Under the pieces are notes generated by a model that was not told the DNA's origin, did no database searches, and saw nothing but the letters and a program-made list of their open reading frames with translations. Positions 1 to 7,071 of a DNA stretch of 64,000 bases are shown here, piece by piece. A program made the position numbers and the translations under genes. Source of the DNA: Candidatus Hydrogenedentes bacterium ADurb.Bin170 (GTDB lineage: Bacteria; Hydrogenedentota; Hydrogenedentia; Hydrogenedentales; CAITNO01). Numbering within the stretch: position 1 is the stretch's first letter; each line of letters opens with the position of its first letter. The DNA is taken from positions 86,144 to 150,143 of the forward strand of contig MWCY01000001.1 of assembly GCA_002070275.1 (NCBI GenBank). Reading direction: 5' to 3'.

Positions 1-1167
1 GAGGGCTACGAGCCATTGACACAGATCATACGCATCAATCTGCCGATCACGACTCTCGACCTTTTGCTCCAGCCTGAAGCAGTGGAAGAAGGCGAGGTGG
101 AAGGCGAATCTCCGGCTCTCGTGACGCTTGCCGGCGTTGTTCGTGATCAGGATACAGGGTTTCCGATCTCCGGCGCACTGGTTACCTTGACTCCTGGAGA
201 TTTCCAAGAGGTTTCTTTGGATATTCTGGGGACCTTTATGTTCAATGAAATTCCCGCAGGGAACTACAGGCTAGCCGTAACAAAAGAGGGATACCAGACC
301 TACAGTACAGATCTTTTTCTTGAGAGCGGTTTCGGTGATGTGATAGATGTTCCCCTGACTGCTGAAAATACAATAGAGGGCGAAGAGCAGCCTGTCGAGG
401 GCGAAGAGCAGCCTGTCGAGGGCGAAGTGGCGCCTGCCGAAGGCGAAACAGGCGACGTAGAAGGCGAGGAGTCTCCGGAAGAGGGCGAAGTGCAGCCTGC
501 CGAAGGCGAAACGGTGCCCGACAACGGAGAAAAAGGTGTTATTACCGGAATAATCAGAAACAACGCGACCTGGTTGCCGGTGGGAAAAGCGGTGGTACGT
601 CTTACACCGGGCGGATATGAGACAACAAGCGACGATATATCCGGGACATACCTCTTTTCGTCAATCCCTCTTGGGAAATATACCATTCATGTGGCACATC
701 CTGCATTTCAAAGCTATGCAGAGGCAGTGGAGCTTAAAAGAGGCCTGTTCGGAGTTGCGAATCTTCTGGCTCTGGATATTGTATTGACGATGACAGAAGC
801 GGAGGGTGAAGTGCAGCCTGCGGAGGGTGAAGTGCAGCCTGCGGAGGGTGAAGTGCAGCCTGCGGAAGGTGAAGTGCAGCCTGTCGAGGGTGAAGTGCAG
901 CCTGTCGAAGGGGAAGTGCAGCCTGTCGAGGGTGAAGTGCAGCCTGCGGAGGGTGAAGTGCAGCCTGTCGAGGGTGAAGTGCAGCCTGTCGAAGGGGAAG
1001 ACGTTGCGCAAGAAGGCGAGGCGGAAGATGAGGAAGATGATGGCGCCGGGATCTCCGGCTGCTTCAGTTCTTCCAAGGCATCGCCCAAAGCATTTCTCGC
1101 GGATTGGCTTCTGCTGGCGCTGAGCTTTATGAGTGTCGGTGTTCTTCGTTCTCTGAAGGAAAAATAA
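1..1167 (+). CDS. EGE-repeat surface protein with two carboxypeptidase-regulatory-like domains (5' end outside window)
   Basis: The reading frame is open from the first base, so this is the C-terminal part of a longer protein; the first visible TTG at 16 is not believed to be the start. Two beta-sandwich domains of the carboxypeptidase regulatory-like (CarboxypepD_reg) type are visible, roughly residues 35-115 and 175-250 counted from base 16. Each carries the usual G-x-V-x-D/N...P-x-x-x-A-x-V...G-x-F/Y-x-F-x-x-I/L-P-x-G-x-Y pattern. Acidic linkers built from Glu-Gly-Glu units follow each domain; the second is nine copies of a 7-residue unit. The protein ends with a Gly-Cys motif, a Ser-rich stretch, a hydrophobic segment (about 18 residues) and a short basic tail (R-S-L-K-E-K). 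This linker-Cys-membrane-basic layout resembles tripartite C-terminal sorting signals. The probable role is a surface-exposed adhesive or structural protein; the ligand is unknown. Confidence 0.8.
   Translation, partial: EGYEPLTQIIRINLPITTLDLLLQPEAVEEGEVEGESPALVTLAGVVRDQDTGFPISGALVTLTPGDFQEVSLDILGTFMFNEIPAGNYRLAVTKEGYQTYSTDLFLESGFGDVIDVPLTAENTIEGEEQPVEGEEQPVEGEVAPAEGETGDVEGEESPEEGEVQPAEGETVPDNGEKGVITGIIRNNATWLPVGKAVVRLTPGGYETTSDDISGTYLFSSIPLGKYTIHVAHPAFQSYAEAVELKRGLFGVANLLALDIVLTMTEAEGEVQPAEGEVQPAEGEVQPAEGEVQPVEGEVQPVEGEVQPVEGEVQPAEGEVQPVEGEVQPVEGEDVAQEGEAEDEEDDGAGISGCFSSSKASPKAFLADWLLLALSFMSVGVLRSLKEK
376..537 (+). repeat. Imperfect EGE-coding repeats (linker 1)
   Basis: An imperfect in-frame repeat of 18-24 bases encodes units such as E-G-E-E-Q-P-V and E-G-E-V-A-P-A. 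It forms the acidic linker between the two beta-sandwich domains of the surface protein and is more degraded than the downstream array at 802-990. Confidence 0.7.
802..990 (+). repeat. 21-bp tandem repeat, nine in-frame copies
   Basis: Nine consecutive 21-base units each encode E-G-E-V-Q-P followed by A or V. Copies differ at only a few bases (gag/gaa, ggt/ggg, gcg/gtc). The array lies inside the surface-protein gene, just before the C-terminal anchor, and is a likely site of copy-number variation. The period is a multiple of three, so all copies stay in frame and spurious ORFs appear in other frames. Confidence 0.9.
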
Positions 1168-1220
1168 AACAGTCCGATTCAACTTTTTGAATTAGATTGA
1201 TCTGTGATTGAAAGGTAGAT

Positions 1221-2093
1221 GTGAAAGCTGAATTGGAGTGTTTGGAGTGTTCGCTCCGGCAGGCACTTCGTGCCGCCCGTATGGCATGTGATGATCCTGC
1301 TGTGCACCGTCAGGTGATGGATGCCGTTGCCGGCGATATTCCCGGAATGGATTTAAACGAGTCGCCCGCTGTTCTTTCCCTGGGTTTGTACCGCTATGCA
1401 CGAGAGTTGTCCGGAAATCCGGATCCCTACAAAGCCATCAAAGCGGAACAGAATGCCATGGCGTTGGAACTGGAACCGGAGCTTGATGCCCTGGTTGCTT
1501 CCAGCGGAACACCGCTTCTGACGGCAATACGCCTTGCCGCTGCCGGCAATATCATAGACCTTGGTATTATGCATGTCCACGAAATTGATCCCCGCCAGGA
1601 GATCATGAAGGCGATGAATACCGTTCCCGCCATAGACCATAGCGACCGCTTTATGCGAAGTCTGGAGTCCTGCGAGCATCTGCTGTACCTGCTTGACAAT
1701 GCGGGTGAAATCGTCTTTGACAAGCCGCTTATCCGGGCACTGCAGAAGCGGACTAAGGTGACTGCTGTTGTGAAAGCCGCACCCATCATTAACGATGCAT
1801 GTCTGGAGGATGCGGAACAGGTGGGACTCACTTCACTGTGCGAAGTAATCGACAACGGCGGGGCTTTTGTCGGTTCTCCGCTGAATCTCATTCCTTCTGA
1901 ATTTCGAAAGAGAATGGAGGAAGCCGATATAATTCTCGGCAAGGGTCAGGGCAATTATGAAACAGTGGATGACTTCGAAGGCGATGTCTATCTTCTTCTG
2001 AAAATTAAATGTGATGTGATTGCCCGCCATTGCGGGGTGCCTAGGGGAGAAAGCGTTTTTCTGTCAACGCGCGCCCGCAATCAGAAGCGTTGA
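1221..2093 (+). CDS. DUF89 / ARMT1-like metal-dependent phosphatase
   Basis: A 290-residue protein of the DUF89 damage-control phosphatase family. It shows an N-terminal C-x-x-C pair (C7, C10), the D-N-A-G-E metal-site motif near residue 160 followed by an aspartate, and a K-x-x-P-x-x-N-D segment near 192. These are the landmarks of the bacterial/archaeal 'DUF89 with CxxC' subgroup. Family members hydrolyse phosphate from damaged or unwanted phosphometabolites using a divalent metal; the substrate here cannot be read from sequence. The start is GTG at 1221 with an upstream AAAGGT-like ribosome site. Its stop codon overlaps the -35 box of the next gene's promoter. It is probably cytoplasmic. 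Confidence 0.85.
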   Translation: MKAELECLECSLRQALRAARMACDDPAVHRQVMDAVAGDIPGMDLNESPAVLSLGLYRYARELSGNPDPYKAIKAEQNAMALELEPELDALVASSGTPLLTAIRLAAAGNIIDLGIMHVHEIDPRQEIMKAMNTVPAIDHSDRFMRSLESCEHLLYLLDNAGEIVFDKPLIRALQKRTKVTAVVKAAPIINDACLEDAEQVGLTSLCEVIDNGGAFVGSPLNLIPSEFRKRMEEADIILGKGQGNYETVDDFEGDVYLLLKIKCDVIARHCGVPRGESVFLSTRARNQKR

Positions 2094-2118
2094 CACGTCT
2101 ATTACATCCCGGTATAAT
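2090..2118 (+). promoter_or_regulatory. Consensus sigma70 promoter for the DnaA-like gene
   Basis: TTGACA at 2090-2095, a 17-base spacer, and TATAAT at 2113-2118: both hexamers match the consensus fully. The -35 box overlaps the stop codon (2091-2093) of the upstream DUF89 gene. The expected transcript start is near 2125, giving a leader of about 80 bases before the ATG at 2208. Confidence 0.85.
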
Positions 2119-2207
2119 CGTTTCATCATCCTTGCTGTCGGCGTCTTTTGAAAGATTCCTGTCTGCGCAACCCGACGTTTCACGTCAACATGAAGGAAGC
2201 GATGCCT

Positions 2208-3218
2208 ATGAAAAGGCTGACTTTCGATACCTTTATACCTCATAAAAGCAATCAGGGTGCCTATGAAATAGCCCGGGAAGTCGCAAGAATGCAACCTGAG
2301 CTTCCGAGGCCCGTTGTGTTTCTGGGTGAATCGGGATCAGGCAAAACACACCTTCTCTGGGCGATTGTGAATTATTTTCGTGACCGGAACAGCGTTGTTC
2401 GCCTGGCGTTAATTTCTCCCCGTGATTTCCCCGACAAAGTGAAGAGACTTTCTTCAGATGAAGATAAATTAAAAGCCCAACCGCCCATTGTCCTTCTGGT
2501 GGATGACCTGCATGGTTTTGCACAACACGCCGCAGATCTCGAAAAAACAGTACTCGCTCTTATTCAGCACGGCCATAACGCCGTACTCGCGACCCGGATT
2601 CATCCGAATGTTCTTTCCGGATTCAGCGGAAAATTCAAGGCACTTTTGAATGCCGGCGCCATTGCAGGTATTAAGGCACTTCCGAAAGCGGAAGGCACGA
2701 TTATCCCTGAAGCCGCTCTCGATCAGATTTTAGAGCTGAAATCAAAAGTGACCCGCTTACAGAAAGACAAGGCCTTGCTCGAAGCGGAAAAAGGAGGAGC
2801 CGCGGCGGCACCTAAAGAAGATGCCGTCGCTCCGGCGGTGCCTCAGGCTGATACAGCCTCTTCCGTTTCCCGGGAACACTTTAATCGGGCACTTAAGGAA
2901 ATACAAAAGGCGCGCGCAGAAACTGAATCCTGGAAAAAGACAGCGGCGGCTATGATGAATCGGGTGGAAAGTTATAAAGCACTGCAGCAATCTCAATTCA
3001 GCAGTATAGAAGAGAAGATCCAGGAACTTCTTGCTTTTGCCGATCAGGACATTCTGTCGCTTGATGAAGAAAGCCTGCATGCTGCCAATGCTGAGATAAC
3101 GGCTATTCTCGCGAGAAGCAGCGCGGAGCATGCGGCTGCGCTGCAGGGAGAAAGTCAGAAAACGCTTCGTTCTCTTGCCGAGCAGTTCAAAGCGTTGGAT
3201 GATACGCTTCCCGGATAA
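2208..3218 (+). CDS. DnaA/Hda-like AAA+ ATPase fused to coiled coil
   Basis: The N-terminus (L-T-F-D-T-F-I-P-H-K-S-N) matches the beginning of the DnaA/DnaC-type AAA+ core. Walker A G-E-S-G-S-G-K-T is at residues 40-47 and Walker B V-L-L-V-D-D at 95-100. The core ends near residue 165, and the remainder (about 170-195 and 220-330) is predicted coiled coil around an Ala/Pro linker. There is no DnaA domain IV helix-turn-helix, so it is not a DnaA initiator. The usual box VII arginine-finger segment (R-x-R-S-R-F) reads G-K-F-K-A-L-L, with no arginine. The start at 2208 is preferred because AAGGAAG lies about 8 bases upstream; ATGs at 2202 and 2190 are alternatives. It sits upstream of an HD phosphohydrolase. 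Role unknown; possibly an ATP-switched scaffold. Confidence 0.75.
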   Translation: MKRLTFDTFIPHKSNQGAYEIAREVARMQPELPRPVVFLGESGSGKTHLLWAIVNYFRDRNSVVRLALISPRDFPDKVKRLSSDEDKLKAQPPIVLLVDDLHGFAQHAADLEKTVLALIQHGHNAVLATRIHPNVLSGFSGKFKALLNAGAIAGIKALPKAEGTIIPEAALDQILELKSKVTRLQKDKALLEAEKGGAAAAPKEDAVAPAVPQADTASSVSREHFNRALKEIQKARAETESWKKTAAAMMNRVESYKALQQSQFSSIEEKIQELLAFADQDILSLDEESLHAANAEITAILARSSAEHAAALQGESQKTLRSLAEQFKALDDTLPG

Positions 3219-3276
3219 CTTCGTTCTTTTTCTTGCCGCTCTCTTCTTTCGTTGTATCTCCCGAAAGGTCTTTGTC

Positions 3277-3867
3277 TTGCATTCAACCGATCAATTTGCT
3301 GAAGCTGTGGTTGCTTTGTTCTGGAAAATCCATTCTCTTGACCGGGTGCCCCGTGCCGGTTTTCTTCTCCGAGGGGTGCCCGATCCTGAAAGCGTGGCGG
3401 CTCACAGCCATTTTATGGCTTTTCTCGCATTGCTTTTCATCCGGGAATACCCTGAAGGGTATGATCTCGGCAAAGCGCTTGCCATGGCACTTGTGCATGA
3501 TCTACCCGAAGCACAGCTCATGGATGTGCCCATGCCTGTGGCAAGCAGGTGGCTGGGGGAAGCGAAAGAACAGGCGGAGCAGGGGATTTTTGATGAGCTG
3601 TTTTCCGCTTTCCCGGACTATTATTCGGGGCTTCATGCCGAGTTTGCAGAAGGGAAAAGCCCGGAAGCCCGGCTGCTCCGTGCTCTGGATAAAGCGCAGA
3701 TGATGCTGAAAGTGATGCACTATGAAAAAGAGAACCGGGGCTGTGTAGAGGAGTTCTGGCACAACCCCGGCAATTTTAATGATCATGGTCTGCCGGCTGT
3801 ATCGGCTCTTTTTGATGCCATATGCAAAAAGGCAGGCCGCACACGCCCGGTTCCCACACCCTCCTGA
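3277..3867 (+). CDS. HD-domain phosphohydrolase (YfbR-like)
   Basis: A 196-residue HD-family protein. It shows the S-x-A-x-H-S-H first histidine motif, the paired H-D in V-H-D-L-P-E-A, and the downstream D of A-L-D-K-A-Q, the arrangement of 5'-deoxynucleotidase YfbR-like proteins. The expected activity is metal-dependent dephosphorylation of nucleoside monophosphates or a related phosphomonoester; substrate not proven. The TTG at 3277 is chosen because GAAAGG lies just upstream and family members begin close to this point. Longer in-frame starts (ATG at 3199 or 3130, the latter overlapping the preceding gene) add residues without family similarity. It follows the DnaA-like gene on the same strand and probably shares its transcript. 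Confidence 0.75.
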   Translation: MHSTDQFAEAVVALFWKIHSLDRVPRAGFLLRGVPDPESVAAHSHFMAFLALLFIREYPEGYDLGKALAMALVHDLPEAQLMDVPMPVASRWLGEAKEQAEQGIFDELFSAFPDYYSGLHAEFAEGKSPEARLLRALDKAQMMLKVMHYEKENRGCVEEFWHNPGNFNDHGLPAVSALFDAICKKAGRTRPVPTPS

Positions 3868-3885
3868 GGGGAGGAGCGGATCAGA

Positions 3886-4629
3886 TCAGTCCAGCTTTTC
3901 CAGAGGCTGGTAATTGCCTTGCGTGTACCCATTAGCCATGCGCACGGGCGCTGCCCATTTAACGGCGTTGTAGATTACTTTCATCACATATTCGTTATGG
4001 TAAATGGGAAAACTTTCGTGCCCGGGTTTAAAGTAAAAGACCCGCCCCGCTTCTTTATGCCAGCAGCAGCCGCTCCGGAATACTTCGCCGCCCTGAAACC
4101 AGCTGATAAATACCAGCTGATCGGGCTGGGGGATGCCGAAAGGTTCTCCGTACATTTCCGTGTTCGGCAGCTCGATGTATTCCGGCAGCCCTTCTACGAT
4201 GGGGTGCGCCGGATCCACTACCCAGATCCGTTCTTTTTCGCCATGCTCCCCGTGTTCACGCCATTTAAGATTGCAGCGTGTTCCCATGAGAGAGGTGAAG
4301 GGCTTTGAGTAGTGGCCCGAATGCAGAACAATCAGTCCCATGCCTTTTAAAACACGTTCCTGAACCCGACGGGCATTTTCATCGGTAACCTGATCATGCG
4401 CTTTGTGACCCCACCAGGTCATGACATCGGTGTTATCCAGAATTTCGTCCGAAAGACCCTGCTCCGGATCATCCAGCTGCGAACAATGCACTGAGGCAAT
4501 GCCCGGTTGCTGTCGCAGGTAAGCACCGATAGTGCCTCCCATGCCCAGCGGATAGATCTCCTGGCATCGGGGCATCTCTTTTTCATGTATTCCTTCGTTC
4601 CATACAGTTACACGGATTCCGGCAGCCAT
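3886..4629 (-). CDS. ThuA domain-containing protein
   Basis: A protein of 247 residues with the ThuA (trehalose-utilization-like) glutamine-amidotransferase-like fold. It has an N-terminal V-T-V-W-N-E-G strand, the D-V-M-T-W-W-G-H segment, an L-H-S-G-H-Y nucleophile-elbow-like segment without a cysteine, and a C-terminal G-R-V-F-Y-F-K-P-G-H-E motif typical of ThuA. The biochemical function of the family is unsettled, but it is usually linked to carbohydrate catabolism. The start at 4629 (M-A-A-G-I) is supported by AAAAGGAG about 8 bases upstream; the reading frame extends further upstream but without a ribosome site. It is convergent with the HD gene (18-base gap) and divergent from the prepilin peptidase gene. 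No signal peptide is seen, so it is likely cytoplasmic. Confidence 0.85.
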   Translation of the reverse strand: MAAGIRVTVWNEGIHEKEMPRCQEIYPLGMGGTIGAYLRQQPGIASVHCSQLDDPEQGLSDEILDNTDVMTWWGHKAHDQVTDENARRVQERVLKGMGLIVLHSGHYSKPFTSLMGTRCNLKWREHGEHGEKERIWVVDPAHPIVEGLPEYIELPNTEMYGEPFGIPQPDQLVFISWFQGGEVFRSGCCWHKEAGRVFYFKPGHESFPIYHNEYVMKVIYNAVKWAAPVRMANGYTQGNYQPLEKLD

Positions 4630-4818
4630 AGTGCTACTCCTTTTCTGGCAGGGTTGAATTGGTTTTGTTTGCATGCGCATTCACAGGGCGTGCAGGCTGA
4701 AAAAACGGCGTGCCGCCGGATATGCAAGGAATGCTGTTTCACTCTTGGACGGGCACAATCATAGCATCAGAATAGCGCACCGGCGCAACTGTGCGCCCAT
4801 GGTGGCTTTTCCTTCAAG

Positions 4819-4848
4819 TTGCGCTGATAGCGCAGTAAACCGTATACT
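4819..4848 (+). promoter_or_regulatory. Probable promoter of prepilin peptidase operon with palindrome
   Basis: TTGCGC (4819-4824), an 18-base spacer, and TATACT (4843-4848), followed about 32 bases later by the gene's ATG. A perfect palindrome GCGCT-GAT-AGCGC at 4821-4833 overlaps the -35 box and could be an operator or chance. Confidence 0.45.
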
Positions 4849-4879
4849 TTCTTCAAACGGGGCAATCAAAAGGAAAATC

Positions 4880-5827
4880 ATGGCTATAGACGCATTGCAA
4901 TCATTTCAAGGGCTGTTTCTGCTGTTTGCCTTCCTTTTCGGCATCACAGTCGGCAGTTTCTGCAACGTGTGTATCGGCAGATGGCCTTCAGGCGAATCGG
5001 TCATAAAACCGCGGTCGCGATGCCCTAAATGCATGAATGCCATTGCCTGGTATGACAACATCCCCCTTGTCAGCTGGCTGATACTGGGAGCAAAATGCAG
5101 GCATTGCGCACAGCCGATCAGCGTTGTTTATCCCGTTGTGGAAGCACTGACCGGTCTTCTCTTCACGCTCACCTTCTGGCGTTTCGGTTTTTCAGCCGCC
5201 ACGCCCGTCTACATGCTCTTTTGCGCCTCCATGGTCATTGTTACCTTTCAGGATCTGGCTGACTGGACGATCCCCAATGAGATTACCTTTCCGGGCATCC
5301 CCTTCGGAGTGCTGCTAGCTCTTGCAGGAACAGCCTGGGGAGAGGCGTCGGGGCTGCGTGTGACCGATGTGACGGATTCCCTTCTCGGCGTGCTTCTCGG
5401 CGGCGGCATTCTTTTTCTGCTTGACCGGATCACGGTGTACCTGCTGAAAAAGCCGGGTATGGGCTTCGGAGATGTAAAACTGCTTGCCATGGTTGGCGCT
5501 TTTCTCGGATGGCAGGGGGCATTGGGTACGCTGGTCATTGCTTCCTTCATCGGCAGCTTTGCCGGAATTGCCGTGATTCTTTATTTTAAACTGCGTGGTG
5601 AAACAACCGATGGCAATGACGGCAAAGAGAAACAGGATCAGGAAGGTGGCGATCCGGAAGAGAACATCACGCTTCAGGGGCACTATCTTCCCTTTGGTCC
5701 TTATCTTGCCGTTGGCGCCTTGATTTTTATGTTTGTCGGACCGGAGCTCATCGATTATTACTTTTCATTTCTCGAGCCTTCGGGCGGTATTGTACTTATG
5801 AATGATTTGACGGATTTCGGATTCTGA
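4880..5827 (+). CDS. Prepilin peptidase (type IV leader peptidase / GspO-PilD family)
   Basis: Inner-membrane aspartic protease (315 residues) that removes the leader from type IV pilins and pseudopilins; family members with the N-terminal domain also N-methylate the new end. Visible: an N-terminal G-S-F-C-N-V motif, two zinc-binding pairs C-P-K-C (48-51) and C-R-H-C (73-76), the first catalytic aspartate region F-Q-D-L-A-D near 125-128, and the second in G-F-G-D-V-K (195-200). Several hydrophobic helices are evident. An acidic, Gly-rich loop of roughly 30 residues lies before the final P-F-G-P-Y-L-A-V-G-A helix. The start at 4880 follows AAAAGGAAA. Its stop overlaps the next gene's ATG by one base (TGATG), implying translational coupling. 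No pilus genes are in the window, although a pseudopilin-like protein occurs at 16.9-17.9 kb. Confidence 0.9.
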   Translation: MAIDALQSFQGLFLLFAFLFGITVGSFCNVCIGRWPSGESVIKPRSRCPKCMNAIAWYDNIPLVSWLILGAKCRHCAQPISVVYPVVEALTGLLFTLTFWRFGFSAATPVYMLFCASMVIVTFQDLADWTIPNEITFPGIPFGVLLALAGTAWGEASGLRVTDVTDSLLGVLLGGGILFLLDRITVYLLKKPGMGFGDVKLLAMVGAFLGWQGALGTLVIASFIGSFAGIAVILYFKLRGETTDGNDGKEKQDQEGGDPEENITLQGHYLPFGPYLAVGALIFMFVGPELIDYYFSFLEPSGGIVLMNDLTDFGF

Positions 5828-6810
5828 TGACTGATGCCCTTTTTCCTGATGTACGGGGGTTGCATACGATTCCGACTCCTACGCCCTTTCCGGTTGGGCC
5901 GGCGAATCTGTATCTCTATGAGAGCGATGCGCTTTATCTGATTGATACGGGAACCAACACCCCGGAAGCGTGGGAAGCCTTTCTTGTCGGTATGAAAAAA
6001 CTGGGGCGCGACCCGCGCGATATTGAAAAAATTATTCTTACGCACCACCATCTGGATCATATAGGGCTGTCCAGAAAAATAAAAGATCTGTCCGGCGCTG
6101 TTATTTATGCCAACCCGGTAGTGCTTCAGCAGATTCCCTTGTTTTTTCAGGAAGAATTTACCCGTGCCAATCTCGAAGAGGTGCTTTTTGAACTGGGGGT
6201 ACCTGCCGGTCTGAATGCCCGATTATGTGATGAACGCCATAATTTCCGGCGCTATCTGGATGATTTCACGGTGGATAAACTGCTGGAAGACGGAGGATTT
6301 GTAGGACCTTTCCGTGCTTTCTTTCGGCCCGGCCACTCGGTGAGCGATACCGTACTGGTTCATGACAAGGAAAAATGGGCTTTTACCGGTGATCACCTGA
6401 TCCATAAAATCACATCGAATCCGCTGCTCAGGCGAAAAAATGAGGCAGGGGAACGTGAAAAAAGCCTGATTCAGTACCGGGAATCCCTTCTGAAAACAAA
6501 GGAACTGCCCATTACCTGGTGTTTTGCCGGGCACAATACACCTTTTACCGATCATGCGAAAAGCATTGAGCGGACACTGGAGCATCTGGAGAGCAGAAGC
6601 CGAAAAATACTCGCTCTGTTTAATGGAGGCAGTGCCACACCATTTGAGCTGACGCAGCGGCTCTTTCCTCATTTGTCCGATGCCTACCTTTACTACTGCC
6701 TGTCGGCGACAACCGGCCATCTGGAATTGCTGGAAGCACAGGGGCGCACGGTGCACGACAGACGTGGCGGTATCCTGCGCTATTCTGCCGGCGACTTGCC
6801 GGAAAAGTAA
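5827..6810 (+). CDS. Metallo-beta-lactamase-fold hydrolase
   Basis: A 327-residue MBL-fold protein. The H-x-H-x-D-H zinc motif is at residues 73-78 (T-H-H-H-L-D-H-I-G), with later metal ligands in P-G-H-S-V-S-D and F-T-G-D-H-L. A C-terminal helical extension (about residues 225-327), rich in F-E-L-T-Q-R-L and L-Y-Y-C-L-like helices, resembles the winged-helix tail of lactamase-B2/LACTB2-like hydrolases. It acts probably on a thioester or phosphoester in the cytoplasm; substrate unknown. It starts within the stop codon of the prepilin peptidase gene, so the two are co-translated. Confidence 0.85.
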   Translation: MTDALFPDVRGLHTIPTPTPFPVGPANLYLYESDALYLIDTGTNTPEAWEAFLVGMKKLGRDPRDIEKIILTHHHLDHIGLSRKIKDLSGAVIYANPVVLQQIPLFFQEEFTRANLEEVLFELGVPAGLNARLCDERHNFRRYLDDFTVDKLLEDGGFVGPFRAFFRPGHSVSDTVLVHDKEKWAFTGDHLIHKITSNPLLRRKNEAGEREKSLIQYRESLLKTKELPITWCFAGHNTPFTDHAKSIERTLEHLESRSRKILALFNGGSATPFELTQRLFPHLSDAYLYYCLSATTGHLELLEAQGRTVHDRRGGILRYSAGDLPEK

Positions 6811-6953
6811 GCACTACAGGACAGAACCTGCCCCTGTTGCAAATGTGAAGCCTGAATGTCCCCGATTTACAGAGGATAAAAAATTTTACCCCCGGGAATC
6901 CGGATTTCGTGCCCTGTTCCGTCTCCATCTTTACGCATAGAGTGGCACTATTC

Positions 6954-6982
6954 TTGACGCACGCTTTAATATATGGTACACT
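6954..6982 (+). promoter_or_regulatory. Promoter of the hrcA-grpE-dnaK-dnaJ operon
   Basis: TTGACG (6954-6959), a 17-base spacer, and TACACT (6977-6982) preceded by TGG, giving an extended -10. The predicted start of transcription is at or just before the CIRCE element at 6990, the usual arrangement for HrcA-repressed genes. Confidence 0.8.
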
Positions 6983-6989
6983 ACAACTG

Positions 6990-7016
6990 TTAGCACTCTC
7001 CTTTATTGAGTGCTAA
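6990..7016. promoter_or_regulatory. CIRCE operator (HrcA binding site)
   Basis: A perfect inverted repeat TTAGCACTC - 9 bases - GAGTGCTAA, identical to the classical CIRCE consensus. It lies immediately after the promoter and about 55 bases before the hrcA start, so HrcA should repress its own operon and release it on heat or misfolding stress. Confidence 0.97.
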
Positions 7017-7071
7017 ATGCACCATCCTGCGGAAGGTAGTGGTATCATGCCATGCCACAGGAGTACCCAAA

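Noticed and set aside
661..1182. Several long ORFs in other frames and on the minus strand across the EGE repeats.
   Set aside because: A 21-base repeat without stop codons keeps all frames open; the resulting proteins are low complexity and the plus-strand frame has real domains.
1180..1200. ATTCAA...TTGAAT inverted repeat after the first gene.
   Set aside because: AT-only short stem with no T-run; does not look like an intrinsic terminator.
3858..3872. CCTCC-TGAGG-GGAGG inverted repeat between convergent genes.
   Set aside because: Lacks a T-run on either side; treated as chance.
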